Shown here: positions 34,581 to 43,812 of the stretch, piece after piece
How positions within the stretch are numbered: position 1 is the first letter of the stretch
Layout of the letters: every line of letters starts with the position of its first letter
Assembly: GCF_014199615.1 (NCBI RefSeq)
Contig: NZ_JACHOB010000001.1
Location: 1,103,876 to 1,167,875 of the forward strand
DNA: 64,000 nucleotides
Direction of reading: 5' to 3'
Source: Parvularcula dongshanensis
GTDB taxonomy: Bacteria > Pseudomonadota > Alphaproteobacteria > Caulobacterales > Parvularculaceae
Program-made: the position numbers and the translations under genes
Notes under the pieces: model-generated
Told to the model about the DNA's origin: nothing
What the model saw: the letters and a program-made list of their open reading frames with translations, nothing else
Databases searched by the model: none

Positions 34581-35839
34581 GGCATCGCCTTCTTGAGCGC
34601 GATGCGGAGCGCGTCCCAGGAATCCATCGGAGCCGGGACCGGCGGGCGCCTCAACAAGCGCATCGCCTGACCCAGAGAGTCCGTGAGGTCACGCGGGTAC
34701 CAGATCACGTGACGTTCGGTCATCCGTCCTCTGATGGCGGTGAGAGCGGCGCCGACGACCGCGCCTTCGGGTTGGGAGGGGGGCAGGCGATCGACGACGA
34801 CGCGTGCCGCCCCGGCGCCGACCGCGAGCGCGCTCAGCACGTCTCTGTCAGGCAGGCGTCCACGGTGTTGGAAGACCCCGCCAGCCCGCCCGATCGACCA
34901 GCTAGCGGCTGTGATCGCGGCGAGGCGTTGGGCACGACTGCCTTCGAAGACGATGCGAAGGACTGCTCCGCCCCGCGCGAATCGGCGCGACCCGCGCCAG
35001 AACCCCGCCACGGCGAGCGCTTCGGCATCGAGCGGCGGGATCACCTCGGTGAAGAGCGGGCGGTAACGGCGCACAGTGCGCTCGAACAGCGCCTTCGCCT
35101 CGTCCGTGCTGCGCGTTGCCCAGCACCTGTCCGTGACGCCGACACCCAGCGGCGGAAGAGTTGCGGTCGCGCAGGCCGCGAGGCCAGCCACCCTTTCGAC
35201 GTCAGCGGCGTCGAAAAGTCCCGCTTCCGCGGCTTCGACCGGCGTTCCGAAGAGGTCGGCGAGCGTGCCCTCGGGTACGGCCTCTCCCCGCTTTGCCGCC
35301 GCGGTCAGAAGAGCGCCCCAGCTAGTGCCGGCCCCGAAGCGAAGCCGATCATCGATCATGTCGACGTCGCGAAGCCCAGCGAAAGACAGTCCGATGGGGC
35401 GGGGGCCTTCGAAGGGCTGGTAACCCGCAGCGAACGCCTCGGAGAGAAGCTCGTCTACGCCATCGAAGCTTCTGGGGAAGAGTACTGCCGGCAGGGCCGG
35501 TGGCAGCCCTTCGGCCTGCCGAATGTGAGTGAGGATCGCGGGCTCGGCGCTCGCGAAGTCGCGGTCGCGCAGCTGCAAGGACAGCGTGCCGGGAGGGAGC
35601 GCGTCCCCGAGATCGGACAGGTCGGCACGCACCTCTTCGTCCGAATCGTCCCGGCGCGGGCCGGCGTTCAGGGTGGAGACGAGGTGCGACCGACCGAATC
35701 GCGCCGCTAGCAAAGCATTGAGCCGTGTCAGTGCGCGGTCCCCGACGGCAGCGGCGTGCTCGCGAACATCGGGCCGCCAAGCGGGGGCAGGCCCTGCCGT
35801 TCTTAGGCTTATCGCCGCGCTGTCAGGCTCCGCAGTCAT
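34577..35839 (-). CDS. Unrecognised protein coupled to tusA
   Basis: About 420 residues from the ATG at 35839 (an ATG at 35884 is possible; neither has a clear ribosome site). Soluble, Ala/Arg/Asp-rich, no signal peptide or membrane helix. Features seen: DRALTRLNALLAARFGRSHL, LSLQLRDRDFASAEPAILTHI, LRFGAGTSWGALLTAAAKRG, ACATATLPPLGVGVTDRCWA and a C-terminal RMTERHVIWYPRDLTDSLGQ. I do not recognise the family. Its ATGA overlap with tusA is the only functional hint. Divergent from the RodZ-like gene. Confidence 0.65.
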   Translation of the reverse strand: MTAEPDSAAISLRTAGPAPAWRPDVREHAAAVGDRALTRLNALLAARFGRSHLVSTLNAGPRRDDSDEEVRADLSDLGDALPPGTLSLQLRDRDFASAEPAILTHIRQAEGLPPALPAVLFPRSFDGVDELLSEAFAAGYQPFEGPRPIGLSFAGLRDVDMIDDRLRFGAGTSWGALLTAAAKRGEAVPEGTLADLFGTPVEAAEAGLFDAADVERVAGLAACATATLPPLGVGVTDRCWATRSTDEAKALFERTVRRYRPLFTEVIPPLDAEALAVAGFWRGSRRFARGGAVLRIVFEGSRAQRLAAITAASWSIGRAGGVFQHRGRLPDRDVLSALAVGAGAARVVVDRLPPSQPEGAVVGAALTAIRGRMTERHVIWYPRDLTDSLGQAMRLLRRPPVPAPMDSWDALRIALKKAMP

Positions 35840-35986
35840 GTCTGGAGAAGTTCTTTCACGCTCGGTGCCCCGTTCCGGCCCCATATTCGCATAGAAAGGA
35901 ACGGTTCAAAACCGGATAAGCTTGCGTTAAGCTTCCCTAACATGGGCGCTCTCCCGGGCAGGAGTGGCGCAGGAAGGCGGGCACGA

Positions 35987-37222
35987 ATGCTAAGGTCAGC
36001 CGACATCGTCCCTCTCGACCCGGAGCGGTCGCGGCGCACGGCCGGAGACGGGCATTCAGAGCAGGTCACCGAACTCGCCACGGCTGGAGCGATGCTACGC
36101 GCGGCGCGGGAGGGGGCAGGCCTGCGCCTCGACCGCGTTGCGGACGAGATCAACGTCAAGGCCGAGCGGTTGATGGCCATCGAGTCGATGGACCCGGCGG
36201 GCCTTCCGGCCCCGCCATACGCCCTTGGGTTCGTCCGGGCCTACGCCGCCCATCTTGACCTGCCTGCCGATCCTCTGGTCGCTCGGTTTCGCGAGGAGAT
36301 GGGCTGGGTGCGGTCCGCCACTGCCCCGGTGGTCAAACGGGCACGGACGGCCGAATCGAACACGCCGCGTGAGGTCTCTCTCCTCGCGGTCCTCTTCGTT
36401 GTAGGCTTTCTCCTTTGGGGCGCGTGGCAGATCGTTCAGTCCGCTGCGCCTGACCTGCCGGCAACGAGCCCCGAAGGCTTCCCCATCGCGAGCCGCAGCG
36501 GCGAGCAAGAAGTGACCTACGAGGTCGATACCAGCCTCGCGCCGGCGGCCCAGGCGACGCCGACCCCTGCTGCGGAGGGGAGGGTGGTCTCGGCCGGCCC
36601 CGAAGAGGCGAATGTGGAGCCTATCGTTCCGCCACGGACGGCCAAAGCGCGGGACGGCCTGCTGCCGCCGCTCGTTCCCCTCGTCATCGCCCGCTCCGCC
36701 CCGTCTCGAGACGGCGCGCCGGTTATCGCCGCGCCGGACGACACGGTGCCCAGTTTTCCAAGCCGAGCCGACCGATTGAACGAGCGTCAGCTCGCGGCTG
36801 ACTCCACCGACGGCGCTTCCGCCCCCGACCCGGCGTCGGCCGTGAATGAACTGCAGTCGGCGACGCCAGCCGCGGTTCCAGACCTGGCCGAGCCGCAAGT
36901 CCTTGCGTCGTCCGGCGTTAGAGCCGTCCCTGCGGTGACGCTATCGACGACGACGCCGGCCCGGCTGATATCGACAGTCGAGCCTGTCTACCCTCGTCGC
37001 TGCGAGAGTCGTGCGGCCGATGAGGAGGTCGTCACCATCGTCTTCGGGGTCTCCACCCGGGGCCGGGTCGTGAACCCGGACGTCCAGAACACGACCAATG
37101 ACTGCTTCGAGAGCGCTGCGCTCGCCGCGGTGGCGCGGTTTCGCTTCGAGCCGGCAGAGGAGAGTGGACGATCCGTCGCGACGGCGGGGCGCACCACCCG
37201 AATCGTCTTCCGCAAGCCGTAG
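35987..37222 (+). CDS. RodZ-like HTH membrane protein with a TonB C-terminal domain
   Basis: 411 residues from the ATG at 35987, chosen for AGGAAGG upstream; an ATG at 35942 lacks one. Order of parts: a HTH_25 domain (about 35-110: LRAAREGAGLRLDRVADEIN, LMAIESMDPAGLPAPPYALGFVRAYAAHL), one membrane helix (about 127-147: SLLAVLFVVGFLLWGAWQIV), a Pro/Ala-rich linker, and a TonB_C-like domain (about 328-411: STVEPVYPRRCESRAADEEVVTIVFGV, FESAALAAVARFRFEPAEE). RodZ usually ends in DUF4115, not TonB_C. The place before ispG is the usual rodZ position. A role in cell shape or energy transfer is inferred. Confidence 0.8.
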   Translation: MLRSADIVPLDPERSRRTAGDGHSEQVTELATAGAMLRAAREGAGLRLDRVADEINVKAERLMAIESMDPAGLPAPPYALGFVRAYAAHLDLPADPLVARFREEMGWVRSATAPVVKRARTAESNTPREVSLLAVLFVVGFLLWGAWQIVQSAAPDLPATSPEGFPIASRSGEQEVTYEVDTSLAPAAQATPTPAAEGRVVSAGPEEANVEPIVPPRTAKARDGLLPPLVPLVIARSAPSRDGAPVIAAPDDTVPSFPSRADRLNERQLAADSTDGASAPDPASAVNELQSATPAAVPDLAEPQVLASSGVRAVPAVTLSTTTPARLISTVEPVYPRRCESRAADEEVVTIVFGVSTRGRVVNPDVQNTTNDCFESAALAAVARFRFEPAEESGRSVATAGRTTRIVFRKP

Positions 37223-37321
37223 CGCGCGTCCGCCGGCCTTCGTACCAAAGCGCACTTCGTCCGCCGTTGAGGCAGCGGGGGACTAGGCCTAGGTAGAACC
37301 CATGCGGCGCAGGACAGATTC

Positions 37322-38434
37322 ATGAGCATCCGCCCTTGGCGAGACATCGAGCGGCGACAGTCGCGCAAGATCATGGTCGGCGACGTGCCGGTCGGTGGCG
37401 ACGCCCCGGTCTCGGTCCAGTCGATGACCAACACGGATACGGCGGACGCGAAGGCGACGTTGGGGCAGATCGAGCGCATCGCCGACGCCGGCGCCGACAT
37501 CGTCCGGGTTTCCTGTCCGACCGAAGCTTCGACGCGTGCGATGCGCGAGATCTGCGCGCACAGCCCGATTCCCGTCGTCGCGGACATCCACTTCCACTAT
37601 AAGCGGGGGATCGAAGCGGCAGAGGCCGGGGCGGCCTGCCTGCGCATCAACCCTGGCAACATCGGATCGAAGGACCGTGTGCGCGAGGTCGTCGAGGCCG
37701 CGCGCGCGAACGGCTGTTCGATGCGGATCGGCGTCAACGGAGGTTCGCTCGAGAAGCACCTCCTCGAGAAGTACGCCGAGCCCTGTCCCGAGGCTATGGT
37801 CGAGAGCGCGCTCTTCCACGCGAACATTCTCGAGGACCTGGACTTCCGGGAGTACAAGATATCGGTGAAGGCCTCGGACGTGTTCCTGACCGTCGCGGCC
37901 TACACGGCGCTCGCCGAGGCCACCGACGCGCCCTTGCACCTCGGCATTACCGAGGCAGGGGGCCTTCGCGGCGGGACGGTGAAATCCGCGATCGGCCTGG
38001 GCAACCTTCTATGGGCGGGGATCGGCGATACGATCCGCGTCAGCCTTTCCGCCGAACCCGAGGAAGAGGTGAAGGTCGGCTTCGACATTCTGAAGTCGCT
38101 CGGTCTCAGGCATCGGGGCGTGAACGTGATCTCCTGCCCGTCCTGCGCCCGGCAAGGCTTCGACGTGATCCGCACGGTAGAGAAGCTGGAGTCGCGCCTC
38201 GCGCACATCTCGACACCTCTCTCCCTCTCGGTGATCGGCTGCGTCGTGAACGGCCCCGGCGAGGCGCGCGAGACCGATATCGGCTTCACGGGCGGCGGAG
38301 CGGAGGCCGGCATGGCCTATCTGGGCGGTGTTCCGGCCTTCAAGCTCAAGAACGACGAGATGATCGATCGCCTGGTCGCGCTCGTCGAGGAGAAGGCCGC
38401 CGAGATCGAGGCGGCGAAGGTCGCGGCCGAGTAG
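37322..38434 (+). CDS. ispG: 4-hydroxy-3-methylbut-2-en-1-yl diphosphate synthase IspG
   Basis: 370 residues. MEP-pathway enzyme reducing MEcPP to HMBPP. Features are [49 protein letters not shown], and the [4Fe-4S] Cys in [11 protein letters not shown] and [21 protein letters not shown] precedes the ATG. Follows the rodZ-like gene in the usual order, 99 bases away. Confidence 0.96.
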   Translation: MSIRPWRDIERRQSRKIMVGDVPVGGDAPVSVQSMTNTDTADAKATLGQIERIADAGADIVRVSCPTEASTRAMREICAHSPIPVVADIHFHYKRGIEAAEAGAACLRINPGNIGSKDRVREVVEAARANGCSMRIGVNGGSLEKHLLEKYAEPCPEAMVESALFHANILEDLDFREYKISVKASDVFLTVAAYTALAEATDAPLHLGITEAGGLRGGTVKSAIGLGNLLWAGIGDTIRVSLSAEPEEEVKVGFDILKSLGLRHRGVNVISCPSCARQGFDVIRTVEKLESRLAHISTPLSLSVIGCVVNGPGEARETDIGFTGGGAEAGMAYLGGVPAFKLKNDEMIDRLVALVEEKAAEIEAAKVAAE

Positions 38435-38482
38435 GATCCTGCGTTCAGGGGCCGAACGGCTCGTCGGCCATACGAGCAGAGA

Positions 38483-39211
38483 TCACTCGATCGCCGCCCA
38501 ACCGCGCCGGGTCAGAACTTCGAGCGGTGAGAAGCGACGCTTGTAGCCCATCTTCTCCGAGCCCTCGACCCAGTAGCCGAGGTAGACGTAGGGCAGGCCG
38601 TCGGCCTGCGCCTGCAGGACGTGTTCGGCGATCATGTAGGTGCCGAGCGACCGCGCGGCTTCGTCGGGCTCGAAGAAGCTGTACACCATAGAGAAACCGT
38701 CCTCGAGCCGGTCGGTCAGCGCACAGGCGACGAGTTGGCCGTGTGGGTCGCGGTACTCGTGCAGTTCGGTCGCGACGGGGGTCTGCTCGACCATCTGAGC
38801 GTAGTCGAGCACGGTCATGCCCGCCATGCCGCCGCCGGCGTGGCGCGCGTCGAGGTAGCCGCGCAGCACGGAGAACTGCTCGGTCGTGATCTTGGCGGGC
38901 TTCGTCCTGCGCGTCAGGTCGCGGTTTCGCTTGAGGACCCGGCGCCAGGGACGCTCGTCGAACTCCGCGGCACGGATGCGGACGGGCTTGCAGGCCGAGC
39001 AACGCTCGCAAGCGGGCAGGTAGGCGATGTTCTGAGAACGCCTGAAGCCTCGCTGAGACAGCGTACCGTTCAGGGCCGTTGCCCCTTCGCCGCCGAGGAA
39101 GGTGAAGACCTTTCGCTCCTGCTGGCCGGGTAGGTAGGGACACGCCGCTGGGGCCGTCAGGTAGAACTCCCGACTCGTACTGGAGCCGTGGGGCGGGAAG
39201 GCGTTTGTCAT
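38483..39211 (-). CDS. bpt: Aspartate/glutamate leucyltransferase (Bpt/ATE family)
   Basis: 242 residues. N-end rule aminoacyl-tRNA-protein transferase: CPYLPGQQERKVFTFL, the Cys-rich LPACERCSACKPVRI block, RVLKRNRDL, and the C-terminal YVYLGYWVEGSEKMGYKRRFSPLEVL typical of the bacterial ATE1-like Bpt. It attaches Leu to proteins with N-terminal Asp or Glu for ClpS/ClpAP degradation. Confidence 0.92.
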   Translation of the reverse strand: MTNAFPPHGSSTSREFYLTAPAACPYLPGQQERKVFTFLGGEGATALNGTLSQRGFRRSQNIAYLPACERCSACKPVRIRAAEFDERPWRRVLKRNRDLTRRTKPAKITTEQFSVLRGYLDARHAGGGMAGMTVLDYAQMVEQTPVATELHEYRDPHGQLVACALTDRLEDGFSMVYSFFEPDEAARSLGTYMIAEHVLQAQADGLPYVYLGYWVEGSEKMGYKRRFSPLEVLTRRGWAAIE

Positions 39212-39259
39212 GCGTGCGCGTTTGCCCTGTCGCTGGGGGAGTAGGCTAGAAGCTTTGTG

Positions 39260-41104
39260 TCACAGAAGCCCTACCGCGCGGAAGTAGGGCGGCGCGACGA
39301 CAGTATAAAGAACCCACAGAAGAACGATTAGCGGCCCGCCGACGACCACGAAGTCCCGAAAGCGGTAGTGCCCCGGCCCCATGACCAGAAGGTTCGTCTG
39401 ATACGCGATCGGCGTCGCGAAGGAGCAGTTCGCCGCGTAGATCACCGTCAGGACCAAGACCAAGGGGTCGATGCCTGCGCTTTGTGCGGCGCTCACCGCG
39501 ATCGGCGTGAAGAGAACGACCGTCGCGTTGTTCGACAACACGTTCGTCAGCGCAGCGGTCATCGCGAAGAAGGCCGACAACAAGAGCGTCGTGCCTCCCG
39601 GCCCGGTGGCGAGCGGGGTGAGGTAGCTCGCGAGGAAGGCCGCGCCGCCCGTTCGGTCGAGCGCTGCGCCGAGGGCGAGCGCCGTTCCGACGAGCAGGTA
39701 GACGCGGCGGTCCACGGCTCGGCTGGCTTGGCGCACGTTGAGACACCCGGTTCCCACCATCGCCGTCGCGCCGAGGATGGCGGCGATCGAGATCGGCAGG
39801 AAGCCTGTCGAGGCGGCGCAGACGACGAGCAGGAAGATGAGGCCTGCGTAGCGGGCATGATCGGGGTCGGGCAGCTGCTGCATCGACTGCTCGAGCATCA
39901 GGATGTCTCGGTCGGATCTGAGCGAGCGGACGTCCGAGCGGTCCCCGAGGATCAGGAGGACGTCGCCCGCTTCGAGGCGAATATGCGCGACCTCGGTGCG
40001 GATCATGCGCGACCGCCGCTGAATGCCGATGATCACGCAGTTGGTCTGGAAGCGGAAGCGGATCTGACTGATCGTCCGTCCGATGATGCGCGAGCCCGGT
40101 GCGACCACCGCCTCGACCATGGTGAGTTCGCCCGACGCCCCTTCGCCGACTTCGACCTCCGCCATGAAGCCTTGGAGGATCTGCGGCCGTTTGCGCAGGA
40201 GGTCGGTCAGGGACCCGCGGGTCGCCGCGACGATGACCTTGTCGTTCAGCTGCAGGACGACACCGTCGAAGGGCGGCAGCAGCACCTCGTCGCCGCGTTG
40301 GACCATGCGCACCGTGAGGTCTGGCAGGTCGGGAAAGAAGCCGGCGACCGAGACCTGCCCGATCAGCGGGTTCCCTCGTTCCAACGTCAGCTGCGCGACG
40401 AACTGCCGACCGTCGGGCGCGGTGGTGGCTTCTCCGCCGCGCCGATCCGGCAGCCAGAACTTGGCTGCGAAGGCGAGGTAGACCGCGCCGACGCCAGCAA
40501 GGATCAGACCGAGCGGCGTGAGCGCGAAGAAGCTCAGCCGCGTCCCGGTGACCACCTGATACTCAGCGACGGCGAGCAGGTTGGTCGACGAGCCGATGGT
40601 GGTCGTCATGCCGCCGAGAATGGAAAGGAAACTCAGCGGCATCATCAGCCGCGACGGTGCGATCTTCGCCTGCGTCGCCATCGCCGCCATGATCGGGACG
40701 AACATCACCACGACCGGTGTGTTGTTGAGGAACGCGCTGACCACCATCACGAAGAGGAAGACGAGTAGCACCGCGAGGAGGCGGAACTTGTCGTAGGCGT
40801 CGAGGAGGAGACGGGTCGGGTACTCGAGGGCGCCCGACTGATACATGCCTTGCCCGACGATGAGCAGCCCGAGGATCGCGAACAGGGCGGGGCTGGCGAA
40901 CCCAGCGAGGAGTTCAGCCGTGCCGAGTGCCACTTCGCCCTCGCCGTCGAGAACCGGCGCGAAGTGAAAGACGAGGAGTAGGATCGAGAGAACCCCGCCC
41001 GAGACGGTCTCGAGGCTGGCTCTGTCCGACGCGTAGCCGACGACCGCCGCGAGGATCACGGCGAGGGCGAACCACATCTGCCAGGTCGTGGCGATCTCCG
41101 CCAT
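39260..41104 (-). CDS. SLC13-family permease with two RCK_C (TrkA-C) domains
   Basis: 614 residues. The N-terminal membrane half (helices to about 200, with SAFLNNTPVVVMFVPIM and GGMTTTIGSSTNLL) and C-terminal half (LIFLLVVCAASTGFLPISIA, ALTNVLSNNATVVLFTPIA, NCSFATPIAYQTNLLVMGPG) carry the SLC13/DASS pseudo-repeats. Two cytosolic RCK_C domains lie between, near 210-300 and 305-395 (GDEVLLPPFDGVVLQLNDKVIV; TEVAHIRLEAGDVLLILGDR). Such permeases carry sulfate or dicarboxylates with sodium; the substrate is uncertain. Confidence 0.88.
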   Translation of the reverse strand: MAEIATTWQMWFALAVILAAVVGYASDRASLETVSGGVLSILLLVFHFAPVLDGEGEVALGTAELLAGFASPALFAILGLLIVGQGMYQSGALEYPTRLLLDAYDKFRLLAVLLVFLFVMVVSAFLNNTPVVVMFVPIMAAMATQAKIAPSRLMMPLSFLSILGGMTTTIGSSTNLLAVAEYQVVTGTRLSFFALTPLGLILAGVGAVYLAFAAKFWLPDRRGGEATTAPDGRQFVAQLTLERGNPLIGQVSVAGFFPDLPDLTVRMVQRGDEVLLPPFDGVVLQLNDKVIVAATRGSLTDLLRKRPQILQGFMAEVEVGEGASGELTMVEAVVAPGSRIIGRTISQIRFRFQTNCVIIGIQRRSRMIRTEVAHIRLEAGDVLLILGDRSDVRSLRSDRDILMLEQSMQQLPDPDHARYAGLIFLLVVCAASTGFLPISIAAILGATAMVGTGCLNVRQASRAVDRRVYLLVGTALALGAALDRTGGAAFLASYLTPLATGPGGTTLLLSAFFAMTAALTNVLSNNATVVLFTPIAVSAAQSAGIDPLVLVLTVIYAANCSFATPIAYQTNLLVMGPGHYRFRDFVVVGGPLIVLLWVLYTVVAPPYFRAVGLL

Positions 41105-41217
41105 GAACGCTCCCGTAGCGAAGAGGACAGCCGGCTTAGACCATCCGTCCAGCCCGAGGGTTAACGGTGAAGCACGAGCCGTGCCAGCACGCGGCGAGGA
41201 AGGTGGTGCAACAGACG

Positions 41218-41243
41218 AACGCCTCCGGTTCCCCGGAGGCGTT
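41218..41243 (-). terminator. Hairpin after the acidic PRC-barrel gene
   Basis: AACGCCTCCGG-TTCC-CCGGAGGCGTT is an 11-bp perfect inverted repeat with a 4-base loop, 54 bases past the stop of the minus-strand acidic PRC-barrel gene. Only a weak T-run follows on either strand, so efficiency is uncertain. Confidence 0.55.
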
Positions 41244-41296
41244 CGAAAGCTGATCTCTCGAGACCGCTAAGCGCGCGGTCCCCAGGCCGTCAGGGT

Positions 41297-42874
41297 TTAC
41301 GAGCGGGGCTCGTAGACTTCGAAGGACGAGATCTCAGAAGGTTCGGCGTCCACGTAGAAGCCACCGTCACCCTCGGCGACGCCAAGCTGGTCGAAGGGCA
41401 CCACGTACTGCTCACCTTCATAGGCGATCACGACCGAGTCGACCTGACCCGTGCTGCTCATCATGATGTCGTTGACGGACGCGGTCTCCTCGGATTCCCC
41501 GATCGGCAGATCCTGACCCCGAACTTCGGAGGCCAGCATCATCGTGCCCATCTGGTCCTCGTAGGACGCCATGTCGAACTCACGCAGCTGGGCGATTTCG
41601 TCTTCGCTCATCTGCGATTCGAGCCGGACCTGACCGTCTTCCTGCGTGGCGCTGACGCGGTCGAAGTCCACGGCGTAGCTGTCACCGCCGAGGCCGAACA
41701 GGCCGCCCGCAGCGAGGATTACGGCCTGCGCCTGACCCTGATCGTCGAGCAGGACGTCGTCCACACGCGCCAGCTTGCCGCCTTCGCTGTCATAGACGGT
41801 TTGGCCGAGGTAGTCCGAAGCGAGGAGATCAGAGGACGACGCGTTTGCCGTCATCACCGGTTCGTCCGCCATCGGGTCGGAGGACATGTCGTCCTGCGCC
41901 AGCATCGGATCGGCACTCTCCTCGCCTTCGAGGTCGGTCGCGGCCAGCGCGTCCGTGTCGTCCTGCATCATCGGATCGCTGCTGCCGGCTGCCGGTGTCG
42001 TCGACGCGGTCCGGGGCTCGGTCGTCAGCTTCGGCTCGGAGGCGAGCTCCTGCGTGTTCAGGTCGTCGGCCGCAGTGTCAGGGTCGGTATCCTCGGCGAC
42101 TTGCGGCAGCTCGTCCGCCGAAGCGACCTCGGTGCTGCTCGACTCCGTGGCCATCTCGTCCATGCTGTCCGAGTTGTCGGCAGTCTCGAGCTGCGGATCC
42201 ATGCTGTTGACGTCGCCCATGTTCGGGGTCGCGAGCTGGGTCTCATCTTCCGCAGCAGTGCTGTCGGACATCGTATCGTCTTGAGCGACGGTCGTGTCGG
42301 ACGGCTCCATCGGATCGGTCGTGGCGTAGGTATCGGCCGAGCCCGTATCCATGTCCGTGCTTTGGTCCGCCGCCATGGTGCTCGACTGGCTGTCGGTCGT
42401 GGTCGCGTCCTCGGCGAGTTCGGACTCCATGGTCTCGTCGCTGTCGAGCGCTTCGCGATCGGGATCGGTTTCCCAGTTCGTCTGCCCAGAGAACGGCGAA
42501 TCCGTATCCGCATCGCCCTGCGCGTAGAAGTCGTCGCCCGAACCTTCTTCGTCGGCGCGAGGCGTCGATTCGTCCGTGCTGTCGGTTTGAGCGACGGTCG
42601 TTTCGTCCACATCGACGTCGTCCGAAGCCATCTCGGTTTCGTCTTCGTCCGACATTTCATAGCCGTCGGTCTGCGCCGTCGTCATGTCGGCATCGACTTC
42701 CGCATTCGCGTCGGCGCCGAAGTAGTCGTCGGCCGTCGCGGAGTCCGACGTCATGTCGTCTTGCGTAGTCGCCTCACTCGGGACGGTACGAGCAGGATCC
42801 TCTGTCGTCTGTGCACTGACCTGAGTGAGCGACAGCGCTGCGATCGCGGCGCCGGAGAGAAGGAGAGTCTTCAT
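41297..42874 (-). CDS. Very acidic exported protein with C-terminal PRC-barrel repeats
   Basis: 525 residues. Signal peptide (MKTLLLSGAAIAALSLTQVSAQ), then about 320 residues of low-complexity sequence made mostly of Asp, Glu, Ser, Thr, Met and Ala with almost no Lys or Arg, then two PRC-barrel-like units (about 348-425, LASDYLGQTVYDSEGGKLARVDDVLLDD; about 430-515, EVRGQDLPIGESEETASVNDIMMSSTG). Periplasmic or secreted. AGGGA lies 10 bases upstream of the ATG. The acidic part may bind cations or keep the protein extended; function unknown. Confidence 0.82.
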   Translation of the reverse strand: MKTLLLSGAAIAALSLTQVSAQTTEDPARTVPSEATTQDDMTSDSATADDYFGADANAEVDADMTTAQTDGYEMSDEDETEMASDDVDVDETTVAQTDSTDESTPRADEEGSGDDFYAQGDADTDSPFSGQTNWETDPDREALDSDETMESELAEDATTTDSQSSTMAADQSTDMDTGSADTYATTDPMEPSDTTVAQDDTMSDSTAAEDETQLATPNMGDVNSMDPQLETADNSDSMDEMATESSSTEVASADELPQVAEDTDPDTAADDLNTQELASEPKLTTEPRTASTTPAAGSSDPMMQDDTDALAATDLEGEESADPMLAQDDMSSDPMADEPVMTANASSSDLLASDYLGQTVYDSEGGKLARVDDVLLDDQGQAQAVILAAGGLFGLGGDSYAVDFDRVSATQEDGQVRLESQMSEDEIAQLREFDMASYEDQMGTMMLASEVRGQDLPIGESEETASVNDIMMSSTGQVDSVVIAYEGEQYVVPFDQLGVAEGDGGFYVDAEPSEISSFEVYEPRS

Positions 42875-43010
42875 GATTCATGTTCCCTGAGTGCGACTAA
42901 TAACAACGAAACATATGAGAGGGGCATTCGGCTCCCGCTCGCACGCCTTTTTTACAGTGATCACGAGAGGTTCATCTCACGGGAGCGTTTTGCTGCGGGT
43001 GCGAAATGCT

Positions 43011-43790
43011 TCAGAGAAAGCTTTCCTGTACCGGCTTTCCGCTCTGCGGAGGCGACGCGCCGACCTGTCTTCGCTTCTGCTCATTGTTTGCGGCGTAGCG
43101 AACGTCTTCGTCTCGATCCCTCGCATAGCGGGCGAGGTCGGCGTCGGTCAGTTCGTGCCAGTAGGTTCCTTTGTCAGCCCCGTATGGAACACGGGGCGGC
43201 AGACCGGGAAGGCGCTCCCAAGCGATCAGCGTTTCGGCCGGCACGAGGGCAAGCATGTCGCGCAGATGATGCGCCGTGACGTAGGCATCGGGCAGGGCGC
43301 GGTGCGCCGGCAGACCGAGGTCGCGGTCGAGGCCTTCCGGCTTGCGCCAGTAGCGCAGGACTTGGTTCGAGAAAGAGGGGCTGCCGGGAAAAAGGCGAAG
43401 AGCGCCCTTCCAGGTACAGATCCACGCGGCCCCGCCCGATAGCCTCGGCGTGCAGAAGCGCTGCTCGAACGCGGCCCTGTGCGCGGCAAGAGCGATGCAT
43501 CCTTTAGGGCGAAGGACCACCGGCGCCACCTCCTCCCAGACCGGCGCACCGTGTACGTCGTCGTCGACGATGTGATGGATCGCCTGCGTGACGGCGGGGA
43601 TTTCGCGGCGGGGATCGATCAGGGTCGAACCGCGGCTCTCCGAGACGATCCAACGGTCCTCACCGTCCTGCTCGACGTCCTGCCAGCCGACCTCGCATAC
43701 GCCGTGTGCTGGGGGGCGCGACCCTGTGGTCTCCAAGTCGACAACGCGGACGAAGGGGCGGCCGGAGGGCGGGGGCGGGGCGCTGATCAT
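43011..43790 (-). CDS. DEDDh-family 3'-5' exonuclease
   Basis: 259 residues. Exo I is VVDLETTGSRPP (D,E), Exo II lies in CIALAAHRAAFEQRF (the usual Asn reduced to R/A), Exo III is in HRALPDAYVTAHHL with the catalytic His and Asp, plus the typical IHHIVDDDV. Like exodeoxyribonuclease X and DnaQ-like housekeeping exonucleases; the C-terminal part (WERLPGLPPRVPYGADKGTYWHEL) is like the DUF3820-type extension of that group. Starts 23 bases from the smc stop. Confidence 0.82.
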   Translation of the reverse strand: MISAPPPPSGRPFVRVVDLETTGSRPPAHGVCEVGWQDVEQDGEDRWIVSESRGSTLIDPRREIPAVTQAIHHIVDDDVHGAPVWEEVAPVVLRPKGCIALAAHRAAFEQRFCTPRLSGGAAWICTWKGALRLFPGSPSFSNQVLRYWRKPEGLDRDLGLPAHRALPDAYVTAHHLRDMLALVPAETLIAWERLPGLPPRVPYGADKGTYWHELTDADLARYARDRDEDVRYAANNEQKRRQVGASPPQSGKPVQESFL

Positions 43791-43812
43791 GTCCCTGATC
43801 TAGCGCTCGCGC

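Noticed and set aside
39368..40768. 466-codon plus-strand frame
   Set aside because: Antisense to the SLC13 permease; strongly charged shadow sequence.
41801..43279. 492-codon plus-strand frame rich in Val/Arg/His
   Set aside because: It is the antisense of the acidic low-complexity region; Asp/Glu/Ser codons give Val/Arg/Gly/His codons on the other strand.
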